A DNA stretch of 11,844 bases, taken from contig JAITVX010000130.1 in assembly GCA_031285575.1 (NCBI GenBank), forward strand, positions 1-11,844, given 5' to 3'. A program made the position numbers and the translations under genes. Below the pieces are notes generated by a model that saw only the letters and a program-made list of their open reading frames with translations, was not told the DNA's origin and searched no databases. The first letter of the stretch is position 1. Each line of letters starts with the position of its first letter. The DNA is from Bacteroidales bacterium (GTDB lineage: Bacteria; Bacteroidota; Bacteroidia; Bacteroidales; VadinHA17). Shown in pieces: positions 7,606 to 11,844 of this stretch.

Positions 7606-7659
7606 AGCAGTCCACTTAACCCCGCAAGCCTGGTTTATTGATTTCAGTACCTGTTTGCA

Positions 7660-9189
7660 TTAATGCCTGAAATGCCTTGTTCCTGTAAAAATCATCGTCA
7701 TGTTGTTACCGGTGCAATAGTTTATGGAGTCTTGGTCACGTACGGAACCTCCGGGCTGAATGACTGCCGTAATTCCCGCCCTGTGTGCAATTTCCACACA
7801 GTCGGAAAACGGGAAAAAGGCATCGGAGGCCATAACGGCTCCTCTGAGATCGAAACCGAAGGCACCTGCCTTTTCAATGGCCTGTTTCAGCGCATCAACC
7901 CTCGATGTCTGCCCAACGCCGCTGGCAAGCAGCTGCCTGTTTTTTACCAGTGTTATTGCATTCGATTTGCTGTGTTTTACAATGAAATTGGCAAAAATCA
8001 TGTCGTCCGTTTCCGTGTCGAGAGGTTTGCGGTTGGTAACAGTTTTAAATTCATTTGCCGGCCGGGTATCTGTGTCTTTTTCCTGCCATAGTATGCCGTT
8101 CAGCAGCGACCTGTAACTGTATTGCTGCTGTTCCATGTTTTTTCTTGCAAGTATTATCCTGTTCTTTTTAACGGTCAGTATGGCCATGGCTTCGTCGGAA
8201 AACATGGGGGCTATTATTATTTCAAAAAACAGTTTGTCGATCTCTGCGGCTACACCGGCTTCAATTGCTGCGTTGGTTACAATTACGCCTCCGTATGCTG
8301 AAACGGGGTCGCAGGCCAGTGCCGATTTCCATGCATCGAGTGGGTTTTCGCGCGATGCCGCTCCGCAGGCATTGTTGTGTTTTATAACGGCAAAGGTGCA
8401 TGTGCTGAATTCGTCTATAAGGCCAACGGCCGAGTCGAGGTCGAGCAGGTTGTTATACGACAGTTCTTTGCCATGCAGTTTCGTGAATATTTCATCTGGA
8501 TTGCCGAAAAATACTCCTTTCTGGTGAGGATTTTCCCCGTATCTCAGCGGGTAAACGGTGTTTATGCTTTCTCTGAAGGCAGGCAGCGGCTCGGGCTCGG
8601 TGCTGTTGAAGTATTTGAAAATTGCCGTGTCGTAGTTCGACGACACCATGAATGCCTTTGCAGCAAACCGCCGTCGCTGTTCGGCATCGGTATATCCATT
8701 GCCTGCCTTGAGCAGTGAAACCAAGTCGGCATACTGGTCTCTTCCCGAAATAACAAGAACGTCATTGTGGTTTTTGGCTGCTGCCCTGATAAGTGATATG
8801 CCGCCTATATCGATTTTTTCTATTATGTCTTCCTCAGTGCCGGTGTTTCTTACGGTTTCTTCAAAGGGATACAGATCTACAATAACGAGGTCTGTTTCTG
8901 GGATGCCGTATTTTTCGAGCTCGGCACGGTCGCTGCTGTTTTCCCTGCGTGCAAGTATCCCGCCAAACACACCGGGATGAAGCGTTTTTACCCTGCCGCC
9001 GAGAATGGAAGGGTAGGAGGTAAGGTCTTCCACTTTCACGGCTTCAAGGCCAAGGCCTGAAATAAAGTCGTATGTGCCTCCGGTAGTATAAAGTTTTACA
9101 TTCAGCGTATGAAGCAACCTCGTTATTTCTTCAAGCCCGTCTTTGTGATAGACCGAAACAAGCGCACTTTTTATCTGTTTTCTGTTCAT
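7660..9189 (-). CDS. purH: Bifunctional AICAR transformylase / IMP cyclohydrolase
   Basis: PurH catalyses the last two steps of de novo purine synthesis: formylation of AICAR by 10-formyl-THF, then ring closure of FAICAR to IMP. The 509-residue product has both domains. The N-terminal MGS-like cyclohydrolase domain shows SVYHKDGL (12-19), TTGGT (35-39) and GGRVKTLHPGVFGGILARR (64-82). The C-terminal transformylase domain shows YGENPHQKG (217-225), the catalytic Lys-His pair in KHNNACGAA (Lys270, His271), SDAFFPFSD (455-463), QPGGSVRD (478-485) and the closing TGTRHFRH. Length fits the bacterial family, about 510-530. The ATG at 9189 is followed directly by conserved sequence, and the gene begins 52 nt after the peptidase stop, so read-through transcription is possible. 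Having purH upstream of mreB is common in Bacteroidota. Confidence 0.97.
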   Translation of the reverse strand: MNRKQIKSALVSVYHKDGLEEITRLLHTLNVKLYTTGGTYDFISGLGLEAVKVEDLTSYPSILGGRVKTLHPGVFGGILARRENSSDRAELEKYGIPETDLVIVDLYPFEETVRNTGTEEDIIEKIDIGGISLIRAAAKNHNDVLVISGRDQYADLVSLLKAGNGYTDAEQRRRFAAKAFMVSSNYDTAIFKYFNSTEPEPLPAFRESINTVYPLRYGENPHQKGVFFGNPDEIFTKLHGKELSYNNLLDLDSAVGLIDEFSTCTFAVIKHNNACGAASRENPLDAWKSALACDPVSAYGGVIVTNAAIEAGVAAEIDKLFFEIIIAPMFSDEAMAILTVKKNRIILARKNMEQQQYSYRSLLNGILWQEKDTDTRPANEFKTVTNRKPLDTETDDMIFANFIVKHSKSNAITLVKNRQLLASGVGQTSRVDALKQAIEKAGAFGFDLRGAVMASDAFFPFSDCVEIAHRAGITAVIQPGGSVRDQDSINYCTGNNMTMIFTGTRHFRH

Positions 9190-9241
9190 CGATAGGTATT
9201 TGGAATATATTATTTCTGCTGTTTTGAAAGTTTCTGAAAGC

Positions 9242-11392
9242 TTACCTTATTGTCATTTCGTCGATAAGGTGTTTGGCGCCGGCGTAAATGTCAATAACCC
9301 ACAGAACATACCTTATATCTACTGCAATGCACCTCTGCAGTTGGGGTTCGTAGGCAATGTCGCCACTCATCGATTCCCAGTTGCCATCGAAAGCCAGTCC
9401 TATAAGTTCGCCACTGGCATTTATTACCGGGCTTCCCGAATTGCCGCCGGTAATGTCGTTGGTGGTAAGGAAACAGACCGGCAGGTATCCTTCGGCCGAG
9501 GCATACCGGCCATATTCCCTGCGGGCATGAAGGTCGAGGAGGCGTTGCGGCATGTCGAATTCATAGTCGCCGGGTTTGTATTTTTCAAGGGTTCCTTCGA
9601 GCGTGGTGTAGTATTTGTATGTAACGCCATCTCTCGGGTCATAATTTTCTACGGTTCCGTAAGTCATCCTCATGGTCGAGTTTGCGTCGGGATACTGTAT
9701 TATTTCCGGAGCCATTTCCTGCAGGGCTGCTATCCACAGCCTTTTGCCTTCCGCAAGTCCCGATTCGTAAAACGAGTTTGACGTAATCATTGCTCTTGCG
9801 GCCTCAATAAAGGATGTCATTGCCATGCGTGCCGGGTCTTTTTCCAGTGCCTTTAGGCTGGGTTTGGCAAGGAACGCTTCTATCCTGGCCTGGCTTGCAA
9901 ATATTGATCGGGTAAACATGTCGTCAACATATCTGTCAATACTGCCTTTGAATTTTTTATCAACAACACCGGTAAAGAAGTCGGGATGATACACGGCCGG
10001 AACGTCTTCCCTGAAAAGTTTCAGCATGGCTTTCATCGTTTTGCTGTCGGTGAGAGCGTTATAGTCTTTGTAAAGTTCGCTGACGTAGCTTTTGGCAGTC
10101 TCGATAATTTCGTTAGCCTCCTTACTGTTACCCAGTTCGATGGCTTCGGCAATTACGGCATCTATATCGCGGCTCATCAACAGCAGTTCGCATCCCTGAA
10201 TACATTCATTGGCATACGAATACGCCCTGAAAGATGCAGCGCGGCCTTCAATTGCCCCTTTTATGAGGCTGAGGGCTTCGCCGTATTTCTGCCTGCTGTC
10301 GCTGTTGGCGGCAATCCATGCATTAAACCGGTCTTCAAGCTGTTTTTTCTTTTCTTTTACGTTCAGCCGCTCAAGGCCTCTTTTCTGCCCAATGGAGTAT
10401 TTCCAGTAGTTCGACGATGTAAAGTATTTTGCCGAATACTGTATGTTTACTTTTGGGTCGGCCTGCATGTCCTGCATCCATATATCCTGTTTCACACCGC
10501 GTACCTTTATCCTTACCGGATGCACGGTCTGAAGCTGTTCGTCAATTTCATACGAGGTAAAATAGCGATTTGTCCGTCCGGGAAAGCCGAGTATCATTGC
10601 AAAGTCTCCTTCGTTGCGTTCCTTTATTGAAACGGGCAGGTAGTGCCTTGGTTTCAGGGGTACATTGTTCTCCGAGTATTCGGCTGGCTTGCCGTCGGGG
10701 GCTGAATAAACGCGGAATACACTGAAGTCGCCCGTGTGGCGCGGCCATTCCCAGTTGTCGGTATCCGACCCGAACTTGCCTATCGACGACGGTGGTGCAC
10801 CTACCAGCCTTACGTCGCCGTACATTTCATACACCATCAGGTAAAAGTAGTTTCCTCCGTAGAAACTTCCTACAAGCGTGCGGTAGTGGGTGCCTGCGGC
10901 GGCCTGCTGCTCTATCTTTTTTCTGGCATCGTTTATTGCGGCGGTACGGGCACCTTCGTTCATGTTGTCATTAATGGAGGCCATAACCTGTTCGGTAACG
11001 TCTTCAATTCTTACTAGAAAAGTAACTGCAAGGTCGGGGGTTGGCAGTTCTTCGCTTTTCGACATTGCCCAGAAACCGTTTTTAAGGTAGTCATGTTCAA
11101 CGGAGCTGTGCGACTGTATTGATTCGTATCCACAGTGATGATTTGTAAGTATGAGCCCCTGCTGCGAAACGATTTCACCTGTACATCCGCCGCCGAAGAT
11201 TACAATAGCATCTTTGAGGCTGGCTTTGTTGAGGCTGTAAATATCTTCGGCCGACAGTTTAAGGCCCATTGAAGTCATTTTGCCTATGTTCAGTTTCTCT
11301 ATCAGCGGCAGTAGCCACATTCCTTCGTCGGCTTTTGCCCTGTATGCCGAACCGAGCATGAGTATAAGGGCCAGTATGGAAAGTTTTCTCAT
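9242..11392 (-). CDS. S46-family dipeptidyl-peptidase, DPP7-like, periplasmic
   Basis: S46 peptidases are chymotrypsin-fold serine exopeptidases that release dipeptides from peptide N-termini in the periplasm of Bacteroidota. The 716-residue product has a signal peptide (hydrophobic core about 5-16, cleavage likely after AKA at 19-21), leaving the typical mature start DEGMW. The inferred triad is His86 in TNHHCGY, Asp222 in PRHTGDF and Ser652 in GGNSGSPV. The His-Asp spacing of 136 equals that of P. gingivalis DPP7 (His89, Asp225). Cys70 and Cys87 could form the disulfide beside the catalytic histidine. Gly670 in FDGNWE, 18 residues after the serine, occupies the position that is Arg673 in Asp/Glu-specific DPP11, so DPP7-type preference for hydrophobic P1 residues is inferred. 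The helical insert between Asp222 and Ser652 has the expected size. A -7 element lies at 11485-11492. Confidence 0.93.
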   Translation of the reverse strand: MRKLSILALILMLGSAYRAKADEGMWLLPLIEKLNIGKMTSMGLKLSAEDIYSLNKASLKDAIVIFGGGCTGEIVSQQGLILTNHHCGYESIQSHSSVEHDYLKNGFWAMSKSEELPTPDLAVTFLVRIEDVTEQVMASINDNMNEGARTAAINDARKKIEQQAAAGTHYRTLVGSFYGGNYFYLMVYEMYGDVRLVGAPPSSIGKFGSDTDNWEWPRHTGDFSVFRVYSAPDGKPAEYSENNVPLKPRHYLPVSIKERNEGDFAMILGFPGRTNRYFTSYEIDEQLQTVHPVRIKVRGVKQDIWMQDMQADPKVNIQYSAKYFTSSNYWKYSIGQKRGLERLNVKEKKKQLEDRFNAWIAANSDSRQKYGEALSLIKGAIEGRAASFRAYSYANECIQGCELLLMSRDIDAVIAEAIELGNSKEANEIIETAKSYVSELYKDYNALTDSKTMKAMLKLFREDVPAVYHPDFFTGVVDKKFKGSIDRYVDDMFTRSIFASQARIEAFLAKPSLKALEKDPARMAMTSFIEAARAMITSNSFYESGLAEGKRLWIAALQEMAPEIIQYPDANSTMRMTYGTVENYDPRDGVTYKYYTTLEGTLEKYKPGDYEFDMPQRLLDLHARREYGRYASAEGYLPVCFLTTNDITGGNSGSPVINASGELIGLAFDGNWESMSGDIAYEPQLQRCIAVDIRYVLWVIDIYAGAKHLIDEMTIR

Positions 11393-11484
11393 TTGTTGTA
11401 AATTATTCTGTTCAGTTTATCAGTGCGGGTTTGCAACCCTATCAGCTGTTGACAGAAGTTGCGTTACCCTGCTTTTGACAGGTG

Positions 11485-11492
11485 CAAATGTA
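11485..11492 (-). promoter_or_regulatory. Bacteroidota-type -7 promoter element for the S46 peptidase
   Basis: On the minus strand this reads TACATTTG, identical to the element upstream of mreB and an exact TAnnTTTG match. It lies about 93 nt upstream of the peptidase ATG, giving a predicted leader of roughly 85 nt. No convincing -33 TTTG is seen at the usual spacing. Confidence 0.45.
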
Positions 11493-11657
11493 CATAATTT
11501 TTCTTTTGAATATGCCATATTTCCCGAAATAACAACAGGCGATAATGACAGCAATGCATTTATAAAAACATACTGCATATTTTCCGAAGAGGTCTATTGT
11601 AAAATACAAGATGAATTTAACAGATAAATAATTTTAGAAGTTGCGCCCGACACGTAC

Positions 11658-11663
11658 AAGGGA
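11658..11663 (+). promoter_or_regulatory. Shine-Dalgarno-like site for the right-edge gene
   Basis: AAGGGA ends 7 nt before the ATG at 11671, a standard spacing. It supports that ATG as a true start, and it stands out because the other genes here mostly have AT-rich leaders without a clear Shine-Dalgarno match. Confidence 0.35.
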
Positions 11664-11670
11664 ATTTAAA

Positions 11671-11844
11671 ATGGCAAAAGAAGAACTTATTGCAGCAGCC
11701 AGGGAACGTGCGGAATTATATCGAGACCCTCACCGAAGCCTCAAAGAGCGTCAATACGGTGCTCGAGGCGCGGCGCAACACTGCCGAAAACCTCAGCCGC
11801 CGGCAGGCCGACGAAGAACTGGCACGTGCCGCCGTACGCGCACA
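11671..11844 (+). CDS. Partial unidentified gene at the right edge with an apparent frameshift
   Basis: From the ATG at 11671 the first codons read MAKEELIAAARERA, natural-looking helical protein, but this frame then turns into Arg/Pro/Cys-rich sequence of the kind produced by the wrong frame. The +1 frame from about 11714 reads NYIETLTEASKSVNTVLE, then EARRNTAENLSRRQADEELA, a coherent charged helix with mostly G or C at third positions. One surplus base near 11709-11716 would join the two into one helical protein. By hand count 81 of the last 124 bases are G or C (about 65%), well above the neighbouring genes. The gene runs off the window, and I do not recognise the family. The shift could be an assembly error near a contig end, a real mutation, or a false start in the first frame. 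Confidence 0.4.
   Translation, partial: MAKEELIAAARERAELYRDPHRSLKERQYGARGAAQHCRKPQPPAGRRRTGTCRRTRT

Larger units (their letters stand above)
7124..7659. other. 536-bp purH-mreB intergenic region with several structured elements
   Basis: This is the only long internal gap in the window and is AT-rich. From the mreB side outward it holds a 15-bp inverted repeat (7153-7184), a TACATTTG element on the minus strand (7190-7197), a possible plus-strand TAATTTTG element (7229-7236), a 13-mer at 7270-7282 shared with the peptidase upstream region, a competing helix and a 19-bp hairpin (7341-7406), and a 58-codon plus-strand ORF (7429-7605). TGAAGCAGTC occurs at 7284-7293 and again at 7603-7612. I see no tRNA-like cloverleaf and no known riboswitch core. 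Confidence 0.7.
11393..11670. other. Divergent intergenic region between the peptidase and the right-edge gene
   Basis: This AT-rich stretch separates the minus-strand peptidase from the plus-strand right-edge ORF. It contains the peptidase -7 element (11485-11492), the motif TCAGCTGTTGA (11442-11452) also present at the mreB inverted repeat, and TGCGGGTTTGCAA (11424-11436), the reverse complement of a 13-mer at 7270-7282. No RNA gene or strong hairpin is evident. An ATG at 11611 opens only six codons. Confidence 0.6.

Noticed and set aside
9986..10630. 214-codon plus-strand open frame opposite the S46 peptidase
   Set aside because: It is antisense to the peptidase's helical and N-terminal regions, has Phe/Val-rich shadow composition, and has no recognisable domain or start signal.
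11280..11627. 115-codon plus-strand frame crossing the peptidase start into the intergenic region
   Set aside because: Its first third is antisense to the peptidase signal peptide and N-terminus. The tail looks somewhat protein-like, but there is no in-frame ATG or ribosome-binding site in the intergenic part, so chance is the simpler explanation.
1..11844. CRISPR array, transposon, prophage, tRNA or rRNA
   Set aside because: No regularly spaced repeats, transposase motifs, phage structural genes (apart from the unidentified partial ORF at the right edge) or RNA gene signatures were found on either strand.

Overview
The window looks like chromosomal DNA from a member of the Bacteroidota, most likely Bacteroidales-like. 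The evidence is an S46-family periplasmic dipeptidyl-peptidase opening with DEGMW after its signal peptide, a purH followed by an mreBCD cluster, Bacteroidota-style -7 elements (TAnnTTTG) upstream of two transcription units, and little reliance on Shine-Dalgarno sites. This assignment rests on family knowledge and composition, not on a database search.

Almost all coding is on the minus strand. Reading right to left in the direction of transcription: an S46 dipeptidyl-peptidase with a DPP7-type specificity residue (9242-11392), then 52 nt later purH (7660-9189). A 536-bp non-coding gap follows (7124-7659). Then comes a tight cluster of mreB, mreC, mreD, metH and metF (7123 down to 49) with gaps of 12 nt, a 4-nt overlap, 26-80 nt and 12 nt. 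The right edge (11671-11844, plus strand) holds the start of an unidentified GC-rich gene that seems to change frame after about 14 codons.

Functionally the window combines three themes. MreB, MreC and MreD form the cell-elongation scaffold. MetF makes 5-methyl-THF and MetH uses it to make methionine. PurH uses 10-formyl-THF to finish IMP, so three of the enzymes share the folate one-carbon pool. The peptidase releases dipeptides in the periplasm, typical of amino-acid-fermenting Bacteroidota. The usual downstream partners of mreBCD in this phylum (PBP2/mrdA and rodA) are absent, and metH-metF sits in their place.

I found no complete new system such as a defence island, CRISPR array or mobile element. 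The most interesting material is non-coding. A 15-bp perfect inverted repeat lies at the predicted mreB transcription start. A 19-bp perfect hairpin with an 11-bp competing helix lies in the purH-mreB gap. A 58-codon ORF lies just beyond that hairpin on the opposite strand. Two short motifs are shared between the mreB and peptidase upstream regions. metH has no usable ATG and appears to start with TTG.
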